The notes: generated from the sequence alone by a model not told the origin. Counted from the first letter of the stretch, positions 26,300 to 36,273 are shown. The stretch is DNA of 64,000 nt from Novosphingobium sp. CECT 9465 (GCF_920987055.1 NZ_CAKLBX010000001.1:310001-374000), one strand, 5' to 3'. Translations and numbers: made by a program.

Positions 26300-26947
26300 T
26301 TGATCGTCAACAGTGCGCCGGTTCGCAAGGATTCCTGTCCTCCCGCACCGGATCCTGCCCTTTCGGGCAAGCGCGCGGTTGGTCGGCCCCGCCGCCTCAC
26401 TCTTGACGCGATCGTGGATGCAGCCTGTTCGGTGGGAATCGAACGGCTTGAAATGTGTTCGGTAGCGCAGCAGCTGAATACCGGCGTCGCGACGCTCTAT
26501 GGCTACGTTCGCGGCCGCGACCACTTGCTTGAACTGGTTGCCGAACGCATGGCATCGCGGTCCATCCCCGATAACTACGGCGGCACATGGCAGGAAGTGC
26601 TGTTCGGGCACGCCGCGCTGTGCTTTGCCATGTTCAATTCCAGGCCCGAAATGATCGGAAACCTGATCGGCGGAGAAAAGACCGACCGTGAAGTCGCCTA
26701 TGCCACCAACATCATCGCGATGCTGGAAAAGCGCGGACTTTCACGCGAATTGGCTCTCGATCTTTATGTCGAGGCAAACCAGGCGGTCATCGGCGCAGCT
26801 GTCATGCTGGTCCGGCGCAAGATTCTGGCGCATGCAGGCGTGGACGAACAAGGCAATGTTATTGCTCTGCCTCCGGGGCTGGGTGACTACCGGCCAACGC
26901 TCGACCGGATCGTGCGGGCTTACGAAGAGATACTGGCTGCGGATTGA
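26300..26947 (+). CDS. TetR family transcriptional regulator, probable TTG start
   Basis: 215 residues from a TTG at 26300, chosen because AAAGGAG lies six bases upstream; the nearest in-frame ATG (26222) has no ribosome site. After a proline-rich stretch comes RAVGRPRRLTLDAIVDAACSVGIERLEMCSVAQQLNTGVATLYGYVRGRDHLLELV, the TetR helix-turn-helix with the recognition helix GVATLYGYV. The ligand domain is unassigned. It lies just upstream of the KstD-like gene and may regulate it, or the small exported gene divergent from it. A short CTAT-N5-ATAG dyad near 26153 could be its operator. Confidence 0.83.
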   Translation: MIVNSAPVRKDSCPPAPDPALSGKRAVGRPRRLTLDAIVDAACSVGIERLEMCSVAQQLNTGVATLYGYVRGRDHLLELVAERMASRSIPDNYGGTWQEVLFGHAALCFAMFNSRPEMIGNLIGGEKTDREVAYATNIIAMLEKRGLSRELALDLYVEANQAVIGAAVMLVRRKILAHAGVDEQGNVIALPPGLGDYRPTLDRIVRAYEEILAAD

Positions 26948-27069
26948 TCGTCCGGTTGCTAATTGTAAGCACCGTTCAACGATTATTGTCTTCGCTTTGG
27001 ACTGCCTCTCCTAGATTTCCCCGCATAAAGGCAGTGCCGGATCAACCGAGCCAGGCCTGTTCGGGAGAA

Positions 27070-28782
27070 ATGGCTGTGGCGGAAGTCATCCGCAAGGACG
27101 TGGTCGTCATTGGCTCTGGCGGAGCCGGGCTTACCTGCGCGCTGGTTGCGGCACGTGCCGGGCTGGATGTCCTGCTTGTTGAAAAGGAAGACCGTATCGG
27201 CGGTACGCTGGCGTGGTCCGGCGGCGGCGTATGGTTCCCGTTGAGCAAACCGGGGCGCGATGCCGGTTTCGATGACAGCCGCGAAAATGTCCTGACTTAT
27301 CTGGAAACCATTGGCGAAGGCACGTTCGATCCTGCCTTGATCGCCGCCTACGTCGATACCGCGCCAGAACTTGTCGATATGCTTCACGCCACCACCGACA
27401 TACGCCTGATCGCCTATCCCGGCATGGGCGACTGGTTTCCCGAAGCCCCTGGCGCCGCCGCCGCAGGTGGGCGCGCGCTGGCCCCGGCGGAATCGGATGG
27501 CAAGCGTCTGGGTAAGGACTTCGCACGGTTGCGGCATCCGCTGGGCGTTTTCAATGCGCCGGGCGGTGGCTTCATGGTCGATCTGCCGGACTTGCCTCAC
27601 CTTGCCGCCATCGGAAAATCCCTGAAATCGACGCTGTATCTGGCCCGCCTGTTCGCACGGTTCCTCGCCGATCGTGTGCGATTCGGGCGGGGTACACGCC
27701 TGACCATGGGCAATTCGCTGGCCGCCGGGTTGATGAAAGCGGCACTGGAGGCGGGGGTGGAAATGTGGACAGATTCGCCCGCCACCGCCCTGCTGACTGG
27801 CGAGAACGGACGCGTGACGGGGGCAACGGTAAGACGCCAAGGGCGCGATGTGCAGGTTCATGCCACGCGCGGCGTATTGCTGGCGTCAGGCGGATTTTCC
27901 GCCGATGCCGAAATGCGCCGCAAATACATCCCCTTCGGCGACCAGCACTATTCGCTGATGTCCGATTCCAATGCGGGCGATGGTATCCGCATGGGGCAGG
28001 CGGCAGGCGGCGAGTTCGTGGAAAAGGGATTCCAGCACGGCGGCTGGGTCATGCTGTCGCTGGTCCCGCAGGAAGATGGCAGTTTCGTCAAGTTTCCGCA
28101 CATGGTCGCCGATCGGACGAAGCCTGGCTATATCACCGTGAACAAGGCCGGTCAGCGGTTCACCAATGAAGCCTCGCTCGATCCCATCTCAGGCATGCAC
28201 GCTACCGGTTCGGTGCCAGCCTGGCTGATCTGCGATCATACCGCGATGCGCAAGTATGGCATGGGTCCGGTCAGGCCCGGTGGCATGGGGTTGAAGCGTC
28301 ATCTGCGGCCCGATTACATCGAGACGGCGCAAACCATACCGGAACTGGCAGCGAAGCTGGGCATCGACCCTGCCGGACTTGCCGCCACGGTCGAGCGCCA
28401 GAACGGATTTGCGCGCACTGGCGATGATCTCGATTTCGCGCGAGGCAAGTCTGCCGCCGACCGCTCCTTGGGCGATCCGGGGCATGAACCCAATCCCAAC
28501 CTTGGCGAGATCACGACTGCTCCGTTTTATGGATTGCGCGTTCATCCCGGCGATTCCGCCACGATGCTGGGTCTGCGCGTTGATCGTGATGCGCGCGTGC
28601 TCGATCCGCGGGGCAATCCGGTAGATGGTCTTTATGCTGCCGGTCTGGACATGAACTCGGTGTTCCGTGGCCGCTCCCCCGGCAGCGGTTCGAACAACGG
28701 TCCGGCGATGATCTTTGGCTACCTTGCGGCCAAGGCAATGGCGCGGGGCGTGAACCGGACTGGTGAGGAAGACGCCACTTGA
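27070..28782 (+). CDS. FAD-dependent 3-ketosteroid-delta1-dehydrogenase-like flavoprotein
   Basis: 570 residues. The N-terminal FAD motif VVVIGSGGAGLTCALVAARAGLDVLLVEKEDRIGGTLAWSGGGVWFP matches the KstD/fumarate-reductase flavoprotein family, the SGGGxWxP element being typical of 3-oxosteroid dehydrogenases; the C-terminal FAD contact is RGRSPGSGSNNGPAMIFGYLAA. Enzymes of this branch desaturate C1-C2 of 3-keto steroids or comparable cyclic ketones. I did not locate the catalytic Tyr pair with certainty. GGGAGAA abuts the ATG at 27070, so the in-frame GTG at 27076, eight bases from GGGAG, may be the real start. Confidence 0.85.
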   Translation: MAVAEVIRKDVVVIGSGGAGLTCALVAARAGLDVLLVEKEDRIGGTLAWSGGGVWFPLSKPGRDAGFDDSRENVLTYLETIGEGTFDPALIAAYVDTAPELVDMLHATTDIRLIAYPGMGDWFPEAPGAAAAGGRALAPAESDGKRLGKDFARLRHPLGVFNAPGGGFMVDLPDLPHLAAIGKSLKSTLYLARLFARFLADRVRFGRGTRLTMGNSLAAGLMKAALEAGVEMWTDSPATALLTGENGRVTGATVRRQGRDVQVHATRGVLLASGGFSADAEMRRKYIPFGDQHYSLMSDSNAGDGIRMGQAAGGEFVEKGFQHGGWVMLSLVPQEDGSFVKFPHMVADRTKPGYITVNKAGQRFTNEASLDPISGMHATGSVPAWLICDHTAMRKYGMGPVRPGGMGLKRHLRPDYIETAQTIPELAAKLGIDPAGLAATVERQNGFARTGDDLDFARGKSAADRSLGDPGHEPNPNLGEITTAPFYGLRVHPGDSATMLGLRVDRDARVLDPRGNPVDGLYAAGLDMNSVFRGRSPGSGSNNGPAMIFGYLAAKAMARGVNRTGEEDAT

Positions 28783-28969
28783 CGCTCCGTCAATGAAATT
28801 GTCGGCTAAAATGCGCGGATTTGGCCGCTGCGCCAAACAGTTATCGCCTCTGGTAGAGGCCAGCCCCTTGCCGAGCAAGCGGTTACCCCTATCCTTCGAG
28901 TCAGTAAAAACGAATCATAAGCGCACGTGTGCATGAAAACGTGCCATGGACCCTGGAGAGGACCACCCG

Positions 28970-31657
28970 ATGAGCGTCATGCCGACCGCAGTCGTGCCGC
29001 CTCGCGCGCCACACGATCAAATTGTCCGCCCGAACCTGGAAGCCAAGATCGATGCGGTTGACCGGTCACGCGTCACCACTGTGTTTGCGCCCGCCGGTTT
29101 CGGCAAGACCATGGCCGTGCTGCAATGGGCAACTGCACTGGCCGGGCGGGGTCGCCCGGTGCTATGGCTTGCCTCGCGGGCTGGAATCGCCAGTTTCGAG
29201 CAGTTCGCCGATGCCTTGCGCGCTGCCTGCACGGCCAATGCGCTGGACTGGACTCATCAGACAGCCGGCGCACAATGTATCGATGCGGCCGCCAGCTTCG
29301 CCGCGATGGTCGCCTCATGCCCGGCACGACCGGTGCTTGTGATCGACGATGCCCAGGTCCTGCCGCCCGAAGTGCACGATTTCCTGACCGACGTTATCGC
29401 AGGCGCGCGCGATGCGATGACTACGATCATCGTATCACGAAGCTTCGGCAATGTGCCCATCGCGCGCCTTCGCGCACAGGGCTATCTGTTCGAAATCGGC
29501 TGGGGGGATTTGCGCTTTTCGGTCGAGGAAACCACCGACCTGATTGATTGCGTTGGCGCGGTGCCGCTTTCATCCGATGAAATCGAAGTGATGGTGGCGC
29601 AAACGCAAGGGTGGCCGGCCGGCATCACGATGACCCGGCTGATACAGGATCGCGAAATGCGCGATGGCGAAGGCCGCTTCATCCCGCCTTCCGGTCTGCG
29701 CCGGGAATTTGAAGAGTATTTCGGCGAAGAAGTGATGTCGCGCGAACCTGCCGACGTGCGCGAATTCCTCGTCAGCACGATCATCCTTGAAGAACTGACC
29801 GCTGATATTTGCGCGGCGATGACCGGAAACGACGATTCCCGCGCCGTGATGGAGCGGGTCGAGGAGCGCGGCCTGTTTCTGCGCGCCAGCGATCTTGACC
29901 GGACCAGCTATCGCTATCATCCGCTGTTCCGGGAAATGGTGCTCCGCCGCCTGAATGATCGCGATCCGGTGCGCGCGGCCGAATTGCAGCGCCGTGCCAG
30001 CCGCCACTTCGCGGCCGTCGGCCAGTACCTGAAGGCCGTGGAACATGCGCGGTTAAGCAATGACGCCGAATTTCTGGCGGACATGCTGGATGAACTTGCC
30101 GATCCCCTGACATTTTCGGGCAATCTCGATCTGGTCGATCAACTGGTTGCAGCGCTTCCCACCACCGTGTGCCGCACGCGTCCCCGGCTGGCGCTGGCCA
30201 TTGCGTGGCGGCGCATTCGGTCGCTTGCGTTCGAATCTGCCGAAACGCTCGTCGGCATGGCGCAGGCCGAATGGGAACGCCGCCAGGCTCTGGCCCATAA
30301 CCCCATCGACCAGCAGCGTCTGGCAATGGCGATAGAGCACCGTGAACTGATGCTTGCCGCCGGGCGCGACGATATGCGCGCTATCGAAACCCGCGCTGAA
30401 ACCCTGTTGCGCAAATTCGGTGATGACGAACCTTATCTCAGCTGCACGGTACTGGCGCAACTGATGGCATCGCGGCGTGAACTGTACCATTTCAAGGACG
30501 TGCTGCGGCTTGAGGCGGAAGCCCGTCACGCGCTGCGACGGCCGGGATCGGATTTCGCTGCCATCGCGCTCAAGACATCGATTGCGCCCACTCTGGCCGC
30601 ACAGGGCAAGACCGATGCAGCCGAAGCCATGCTGGAAGAAGCACTCGATTATGCCCGCGCGCTGGGCAAGCCGGGGATCGCGGCGCTGCCATCACTGCCA
30701 CTGGCAGAAATGCTCTATGATCGCGGTGATGTCGCACGGGCGCGGGCGCTGGTCGAAGAACACCTGCCGGTTGCACACGAATGGGGCTTCGTCGATCAGA
30801 TCGTTTCCGGTCACATCGTCAAGGCGCGATTGCTGTTCAACGATGGCGATGCCGCCGGTGCGGCAAAAGTGCTGAAGGAAATGCAGGTTCTGGCTATCGA
30901 ATACGGCCTGGACCGCATGCGTGCCATCGCCGTCAGCGAACAGGTGCGGATGCTGATCCGTTCGGGCGAGGCGCAGCAAGCGCGCACTTTGATGGAAACC
31001 AGCAATTTCTGGCCCTCGGCCGAACCCTACCCCACGCTCAATCCCTCGCGCCTGCACGAAAGCATCGCCATAGCGGTGATCCGCATAGAAATGCACGGGC
31101 ATCGCCTTTTGCCAGCGCGCAAGATTGCCAAGCGCTGGTCCGAATTCGTCCGCAGGAACGGTGCCGTTCGATCGGGCGTGACCTTCGAACTGCTGCTGGC
31201 CGAAATCGCGATTCTGGGAGGCGACAGATCGGAAGCGCGCCGCGCGGTGCGCGAAGCCGTCACGCTGGCCGCGCCAAGCGGATGGACGCAGATATTTCTT
31301 GATGAAGGCGAAGCTATCAAGGCGATCCTGAGCGAAGCTTATGGCCAGGGGCCACTCGTCGATAGCGTCCCAGACAGGTTTGGGCGCAAACTGGTTGCCG
31401 CGATGCAAACGGTGATCGCCATCGACAATCAGGATGGCAACGACAGCGACTATGGCCTTTCCGGCCGGCTGATGAACCGTGAAATCGACATTCTGCGCAT
31501 GGTCGGCGGCGGGTTGCGCAACCGTGAAATCGGGGACCGGCTGGGGCTGACCGAAGGCACGGTGAAATGGTACATGCAGCAGATCTACGACAAGCTGGGC
31601 GTCCGGCGGCGACCGCAGGCCGTAACCCGCGCCCGCCAGCTCGGCGTCCTCGGCTGA
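28970..31657 (+). CDS. LAL-type (MalT-like) LuxR family transcriptional regulator
   Basis: 895 residues. It has an N-terminal STAND-type ATPase with Walker A FAPAGFGKT (about residues 35-43) and Walker B PVLVIDDAQ, a long helical TPR-like middle region, and a C-terminal LuxR helix-turn-helix MNREIDILRMVGGGLRNREIGDRLGLTEGTVKWYMQQIYDKLG. Such large ATP-binding activators respond to small inducers. GGAGAGGA precedes the ATG at 28970; the in-frame ATG at 28946 lacks a site. It is the only large activator in the window and the best candidate to read the recurring dyad; a CCTATC half-site lies at 28888-28893, about 80 bp upstream. Ends 7 bp from the convergent PQQ gene. Confidence 0.92.
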   Translation: MSVMPTAVVPPRAPHDQIVRPNLEAKIDAVDRSRVTTVFAPAGFGKTMAVLQWATALAGRGRPVLWLASRAGIASFEQFADALRAACTANALDWTHQTAGAQCIDAAASFAAMVASCPARPVLVIDDAQVLPPEVHDFLTDVIAGARDAMTTIIVSRSFGNVPIARLRAQGYLFEIGWGDLRFSVEETTDLIDCVGAVPLSSDEIEVMVAQTQGWPAGITMTRLIQDREMRDGEGRFIPPSGLRREFEEYFGEEVMSREPADVREFLVSTIILEELTADICAAMTGNDDSRAVMERVEERGLFLRASDLDRTSYRYHPLFREMVLRRLNDRDPVRAAELQRRASRHFAAVGQYLKAVEHARLSNDAEFLADMLDELADPLTFSGNLDLVDQLVAALPTTVCRTRPRLALAIAWRRIRSLAFESAETLVGMAQAEWERRQALAHNPIDQQRLAMAIEHRELMLAAGRDDMRAIETRAETLLRKFGDDEPYLSCTVLAQLMASRRELYHFKDVLRLEAEARHALRRPGSDFAAIALKTSIAPTLAAQGKTDAAEAMLEEALDYARALGKPGIAALPSLPLAEMLYDRGDVARARALVEEHLPVAHEWGFVDQIVSGHIVKARLLFNDGDAAGAAKVLKEMQVLAIEYGLDRMRAIAVSEQVRMLIRSGEAQQARTLMETSNFWPSAEPYPTLNPSRLHESIAIAVIRIEMHGHRLLPARKIAKRWSEFVRRNGAVRSGVTFELLLAEIAILGGDRSEARRAVREAVTLAAPSGWTQIFLDEGEAIKAILSEAYGQGPLVDSVPDRFGRKLVAAMQTVIAIDNQDGNDSDYGLSGRLMNREIDILRMVGGGLRNREIGDRLGLTEGTVKWYMQQIYDKLGVRRRPQAVTRARQLGVLG

Positions 31658-31664
31658 TTTTCGA

Positions 31665-33809
31665 TCAGGGCTTTTGCGGCGCGTCCACGGCGAAGACGTA
31701 AATCGCATTTCCGGTGGATGGCAGGTAGATATTGCCGATCTGTCCGGTCACGACCGCCCAGGCACCCAGCGGACCTGCGGGCACCGCGATGAATTGTCGC
31801 CCGCCTGCCGTATAACTGATCGGGAAACCGTGCGCCGGAGCGCCAAGCCTCGCCTGCCACAGCACTTTGCCGGTAGTGCTGTCATGCGCGCGGAAATGGC
31901 GGTCGGCATCGCCGATGAACACCAGTCCGCCCGCCGTGGTCAACGCGCCTGTCGTAAATGGCGTCCGCTGCTGATAATCCCACACTTGCGCCAATGTGCG
32001 CACGTCGTAAGCGGCGAGTTTACCGAAATTGCCGTTGCTGCCCGGCATTTCGATCTTGCCGCCGGGTTCGATGGCATTCGCGCCGCCAAGCCCTCCGCCG
32101 CCGATCTTGAATTCTACCTCTGCCCCCTTCATGCCTCCGCACATCTGCAACAAGGGGATGATCAGTGCGCCGCGCTTTGAATCATAAGCGCTCGCCGGCC
32201 AATCGTGCCCGCCGAATGTGGTGGGGCAAGTGCGCACCACATCGCCCACTTTTGCGGTCAGGATGTCTGGCCGGTATGTCAGGCGGCCGGTCCTGCGATC
32301 GATTTTGGACCACACATCCTGATAGACGGTTTCGGCAACGTCGATAAAAGCGCCGGACTTGCGGTCAAGCTTCCACAGCAACCCGTCCTTGCCGATAGTG
32401 AACACGTTCTGCCGCCCGTCAATATCTACCAGCACCCGTTCGAACACGCTATCGAGATCGAGCGTGTCGCCCGGCATATGCTGGAAATGCCACTTGATCC
32501 TGCCGGTGCGCGGATCAAGTGCGAGCGTGGAGTTGGTGTAGAGCGCCGCATCGCGGGGGGTCATGTGACGGCTGGCGGCGACCCACGGCTTGGCCTGCGC
32601 GGTGCCGATATAGAACGTATCGAGCGCGGCATCATAGCTGCCCGGAATCCAGCCATCGCCGCCCGCGCGAAATTCGGACGGCAGGCCTGCCCAAGTATCG
32701 CCGCCGGGCTGGCCGGGCTGGGCGATAGTGGATGTGCGCCACAGTTCCTTGCCCGTTGCAGGATCATACCCTGCGACAAAGCACGGCGTCTTCTTGAAGC
32801 GGTCACAGCCGTTGATGCCGCCTACCAATACACCGTTTGCCACGATGGGCGCGGCCGTCTGGGTAAATCCTTCAGCAGTATCCGCGCGCTGGGTACGCCA
32901 CACTTCCTCACCGCTGCGTGCATCGATGGCAACCAGTGCGGCATCCTGCGTCGCGATGAAAAGATTGGTGCCATAGATCGCCATGTTGCGCACCGGACCA
33001 AGCGCAACCGGCTCTCCATCGGCGCGCTCATAGCGGTACTTCCAGATGAAATCGCCGGTTGCCGCATCCAGCGCCTGCACCTGGCCCCCCGGCGCAAGCA
33101 TGTACATGATGTCATCGTGAACGATGGGCGTCGGTTCGTTGGTGCCATCGGGCAGGGCCATGACCCATGCCAGCTTCAAGCCGCCGACATTGCCGACGTC
33201 GATCTGCGCCAAGGGGCTTTCGCCATGACCATCGCGGGTGCGCCGCCAGTTCAGCCAATCGCCCGGCGGCGGCGTGGTAAGCATCGCCTCGGTCACCGGA
33301 GTGAATGTTTCGACCCGGCGGTTGGGCGTGGCAAAGGTCGCCATCAACTGGGCAAAGGCGTTGCTTTCGGGCGAATCGCTGTGCGCGCTCGCTCCGATAA
33401 CCGGTGTGGGTTCAGCGCGCGCCACACGCGGGGCTGCGGCCTCGTTCCGGGCCATGACATATTCCGTCACGGCCAGCGCTTCACGGTCCGTCAGCGTACC
33501 GGGCGATCCGGGCGGCATCATCGCCTTGATATAACTGCCAAGATCGCCGCTGCTGCGCGTACGCCATTTGTCCAGAAACACCGGTCCGGTCAAAGCCGGA
33601 CCATGCGATGATCCGCGCAGGCTGGAATCATGGCAAGCGGCACAATTCGCCTCGAACACCGCCTTGCCCCGATCCACCTGCATCTGGCTGAATGGCGCAC
33701 CCACATCGGCCCGTTCGGGCGCTTGCGCAGCGGTTGTCGTTGTCAGCACCGCAAGCAGGGTCGCGATGCCAGACGCCGCCATACCCTTGCTTGCAGACGA
33801 TACCGGCAT
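31665..33809 (-). CDS. PQQ-dependent dehydrogenase with N-terminal cytochrome c domain
   Basis: 714 residues. A signal peptide ([20 protein letters not shown], cleaved near residue 30) is followed by a cytochrome c domain with CAACH at 56-60 and the axial-ligand segment MPPGSPG, then an eight-bladed propeller of PQQ-enzyme repeats (for example [47 protein letters not shown]). Periplasmic oxidation of alcohols, electrons going to the haem. In quinohaemoprotein alcohol dehydrogenases the haem domain is usually C-terminal, so the order is reversed. No adjacent-cysteine ring was seen, and no PQQ synthesis genes are present. The ATG at 33809 follows GGGGGAAGAG. Confidence 0.9.
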   Translation of the reverse strand: MPVSSASKGMAASGIATLLAVLTTTTAAQAPERADVGAPFSQMQVDRGKAVFEANCAACHDSSLRGSSHGPALTGPVFLDKWRTRSSGDLGSYIKAMMPPGSPGTLTDREALAVTEYVMARNEAAAPRVARAEPTPVIGASAHSDSPESNAFAQLMATFATPNRRVETFTPVTEAMLTTPPPGDWLNWRRTRDGHGESPLAQIDVGNVGGLKLAWVMALPDGTNEPTPIVHDDIMYMLAPGGQVQALDAATGDFIWKYRYERADGEPVALGPVRNMAIYGTNLFIATQDAALVAIDARSGEEVWRTQRADTAEGFTQTAAPIVANGVLVGGINGCDRFKKTPCFVAGYDPATGKELWRTSTIAQPGQPGGDTWAGLPSEFRAGGDGWIPGSYDAALDTFYIGTAQAKPWVAASRHMTPRDAALYTNSTLALDPRTGRIKWHFQHMPGDTLDLDSVFERVLVDIDGRQNVFTIGKDGLLWKLDRKSGAFIDVAETVYQDVWSKIDRRTGRLTYRPDILTAKVGDVVRTCPTTFGGHDWPASAYDSKRGALIIPLLQMCGGMKGAEVEFKIGGGGLGGANAIEPGGKIEMPGSNGNFGKLAAYDVRTLAQVWDYQQRTPFTTGALTTAGGLVFIGDADRHFRAHDSTTGKVLWQARLGAPAHGFPISYTAGGRQFIAVPAGPLGAWAVVTGQIGNIYLPSTGNAIYVFAVDAPQKP

Positions 33810-33863
33810 CTCTTCCCCCTTGTTTTCGTGTGGGTCATCCTCACCCCCAGCGATGGCGCGGCA

Positions 33864-33879
33864 TCTGCCGACCGATAGG
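33864..33879. promoter_or_regulatory. Candidate operator, CCTRYC-N4-GRYAGG family (site 10)
   Basis: Reads TCTGCC-GACC-GATAGG: right half exact, left half one mismatch. It lies in the divergent gap, 55-70 bp from the PQQ dehydrogenase start and 86-101 bp from the VOC start, so it could serve both. Confidence 0.6.
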
Positions 33880-33964
33880 TTTGCGGTTCTGCGCCATTTG
33901 CGTGACACAACCTGCCTGCCAGAGGACGGGATACGATCCGCCTCATATCGTGGATTTTCGGGGC

Positions 33965-34351
33965 ATGAGCATTTTTACGCACATCTGCATCGGCGCCAAC
34001 GACTTGCAGCGGGCGCAGCGTTTCTATGACGCGGTATTGACACCCCTGGGCATCCGCAATCTTGGCGCCTTCCTCGATCAGGGCGTGGGTTATGGCCACA
34101 AGCTGGCAGAACTGCTGATCCTGCGCCCGCTGGATGGTACGCCGGCCCAGGCGGGGAACGGCGGAACGGTCAGCTTCAAGGCGCCGGGGCGCGAAGCGGT
34201 GCGCGCATTTCATGCGGCGGGGCTGGCCGCAGGCGGCACCGACGCAGGCGAACCCGGCCCGCGCGGCGCGGTGGAACACGCCTATGGTGCCTATCTGCGC
34301 GATCCCGACGGGAACAAGATCTGCGCCTATTGCTTTGGCGCCAACGACTGA
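33965..34351 (+). CDS. VOC (glyoxalase-like) family protein
   Basis: 128 residues; [27 protein letters not shown] at the start and [18 protein letters not shown] at the end give the paired VOC modules, with His5 and a possible acidic ligand near the C-terminus. Paralogue of the VOC protein at 8256. The ATG at 33965 is the first with homology; upstream in-frame codons have no ribosome site. Divergent from the PQQ dehydrogenase and convergent, 10 bp apart, with the Rieske oxygenase. Confidence 0.83.
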   Translation: MSIFTHICIGANDLQRAQRFYDAVLTPLGIRNLGAFLDQGVGYGHKLAELLILRPLDGTPAQAGNGGTVSFKAPGREAVRAFHAAGLAAGGTDAGEPGPRGAVEHAYGAYLRDPDGNKICAYCFGAND

Positions 34352-34361
34352 GCGGGAACGC

Positions 34362-35573
34362 TCAGCCCTTTACATGCGGCGCAAGGATCGGCTTGACCCG
34401 CAGCGCCGGGGGCACATTGTCCGCACCGATCTTGCGATCGATTTCCTCGTTGTACCAATAGATGAACTGTTCCTGGAAGCTGAGCACGACATCGGTGATG
34501 TCCCCTTGCTTGTAGGATCGCTGGATCGTGGGAAACAGCCCGATATCTTCTGCCAGAACGGTTTGCTGGTTTTCCAGCATGGTTTCCCAGAACTTGGTAT
34601 CTTCGTCGTCGTCGCGCGGCCAGCCCATCAGCATGTTGGACATCACCATCTTGTCCGGTCCCTTGGGCCAGAAAGTCTGCCAGTTGAAGCCCACCGGATC
34701 GAGCGCGGTAAAGCTGTTGGGAAAACAGGGCAGCGCGAACACGTGGTCCCTGAAGCGTGTGGTGAAATCGTCGGGTGTGGCCTCATCATGGCCCGCGGAA
34801 AAGAACGACTGGCCGCCGCGCTTGCGTGTGACAAAGCGGGCATGGCCGCCTTCGAACAGCGAAATCGTGAAGCTTTTCGATTCAAGGTAGGGTGACAGCG
34901 TTTTGGCGTGCACCGTGTTCACGTGATAGATTTCGAGGAAATTATCGTACGCGGTCTTCCAGTTGCAGTCGATCTCCACGTCCAGAACGCGCTTCACCAC
35001 CATGCCATCGATCGGAAAATCATCGATCTGCGTGGTCAAAGGCCCCAGAAATTCAGCCAGCGGCCCGGCATTTTCATCGAAATTGATGAAGATGAAGCCG
35101 CGCCATGTCTCGCAGCGTACCTGAAGCAGCGGCTTGTCCGCCTTGTTCAGGCAGGCGAAGTTGTGGGCTTCGGGAACCGACTTCAGCTCGCCTTCCGATG
35201 AAAACCCCCATGCATGATAAGGGCAGATGAACCGCTTTGCCACGCCTTCGGGCTGGGTAACCAGCGCCGCGCCGCGATGTCGGCAGGCGTTCTTGAATGC
35301 GCGGATCGTGTCGTCCGTCCCGCGGCTGAGAATGATCGACTGATCGAATTGTTCGAACAGGCGATACGATCCCTTCTGCGGCAACTGGCTCGCATGGCCG
35401 ACGCACAGCCAGGTCTTGCGGAATACGTGTTCCATTTCGAGCCGATAGAATTCAGGATCGAAGTAGCGCGCTGCCGCCAGATCCGGCAACGCCGGAAAAT
35501 CTTCGGGATATGTCGAACGCTGAAATTCGCTTTCGACTTCGGCATACATGGTTTCGAGTGATTTCGGGTCCAT
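34362..35573 (-). CDS. Rieske-type aromatic ring-hydroxylating oxygenase, alpha subunit
   Basis: 403 residues. The N-terminal Rieske [2Fe-2S] ligands are CRHRG (Cys97, His99) and CPYHAW (Cys117, His120). The mononuclear iron site is DNFLEIYHVNTVH, with His217 and His222, and a likely third ligand in LAEDIGLFP. These enzymes insert O2 atoms into aromatic or alicyclic C-H bonds using electrons from a ferredoxin; a beta subunit is absent nearby, as in homomeric oxygenases. The ferredoxin gene lies 298 bp upstream on the same strand and is a natural partner. Substrate class unknown; phthalate/vanillate-type and steroid-type oxygenases share these motifs. Confidence 0.93.
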   Translation of the reverse strand: MDPKSLETMYAEVESEFQRSTYPEDFPALPDLAAARYFDPEFYRLEMEHVFRKTWLCVGHASQLPQKGSYRLFEQFDQSIILSRGTDDTIRAFKNACRHRGAALVTQPEGVAKRFICPYHAWGFSSEGELKSVPEAHNFACLNKADKPLLQVRCETWRGFIFINFDENAGPLAEFLGPLTTQIDDFPIDGMVVKRVLDVEIDCNWKTAYDNFLEIYHVNTVHAKTLSPYLESKSFTISLFEGGHARFVTRKRGGQSFFSAGHDEATPDDFTTRFRDHVFALPCFPNSFTALDPVGFNWQTFWPKGPDKMVMSNMLMGWPRDDDEDTKFWETMLENQQTVLAEDIGLFPTIQRSYKQGDITDVVLSFQEQFIYWYNEEIDRKIGADNVPPALRVKPILAPHVKG

Positions 35574-35871
35574 CGGCTATCTTCCCCAAGTCATTATTTT
35601 TTCGGACTATCTTGCGATTATATTGCGTGACTTAGCGAACTGCGGGAACAGTTTCAGAGGCCGGTCGCGCCAAGGGGCGCTCCAGACTTGCGTAAATCAG
35701 GATACTTGTGTCCTGCGGCCCCATTGCATGCTCCCGGAGTCTTCACATTGCTGAAGCGGGCTTATCATGAATGCGGGGGGCGTGCAGTCACCCTCGCTTG
35801 ACGGTCAGTCCGACAAGCCGGTGGGCCGAAACGGCGTGGTGGCGCGGGCATGACCGCGCCACCCATTCAAC
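35574..35871. other. 298-bp gap between ferredoxin and Rieske genes
   Basis: No gene is visible. Next to the Rieske start, ACTATC-TTGC-GATTAT (35606-35621) is a poor relative of the recurring dyad. At 35838-35863 a perfect 10-bp stem (GGTGGCGCGG and complement, 6-nt loop) follows the ferredoxin stop without a T run and may partly end ferredoxin transcripts. The region 35580-35630 is AT-rich and may hold the Rieske promoter. Confidence 0.5.
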
Positions 35872-36189
35872 TCAGTCTTCAGGAGCGATCGTCACGCGCA
35901 TGCCATCAAGTGCGCTGGTGAAATTGATCTGGCACGAAAGGCGTGAATTGGCCTGACGGTGGTCCGAACTGTCGAGCAGATCGTTCTCGTCGGCGGTGAC
36001 TTCGGGCAACTGGCCAGCGAAGCTTTCGTCGACATAGATATGGCAGGTTGCGCAGGAACAGCATCCGCCGCACAGCGCCAGCAATTCGTCCACGCCGGCA
36101 TCACGGATGATTTCCATGACCGAAACATTGGTGCTGGCATCGACGTTCTGTTCTGAACCATCGCGCTTGGTGACAATAAGCGTGGGCAT
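35872..36189 (-). CDS. [2Fe-2S] ferredoxin, putidaredoxin/adrenodoxin type
   Basis: 105 residues. The cluster ligands follow the adrenodoxin pattern C-x5-C-x2-C ([11 protein letters not shown]) with the last Cys in SRLSCQI; the end [12 protein letters not shown] also matches putidaredoxin-like proteins. It carries electrons from a reductase to a P450 or Rieske oxygenase. Since the window has a CYP101-like P450 and a Rieske enzyme but no ferredoxin reductase, it may serve either. The ATG at 36189 ([11 protein letters not shown]) follows CCGGAG; an in-frame ATG at 36219 is less likely. An exact candidate operator lies 85-100 bp upstream. Confidence 0.93.
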   Translation of the reverse strand: MPTLIVTKRDGSEQNVDASTNVSVMEIIRDAGVDELLALCGGCCSCATCHIYVDESFAGQLPEVTADENDLLDSSDHRQANSRLSCQINFTSALDGMRVTIAPED

Positions 36190-36273
36190 TGCTGGATCTA
36201 CTCCGGAATTGAGTGGCAACTGTGGGCCTAGGCTGCCCGTATGCGCCCTGCACTGTCAGGCGCGTCAACGTCC

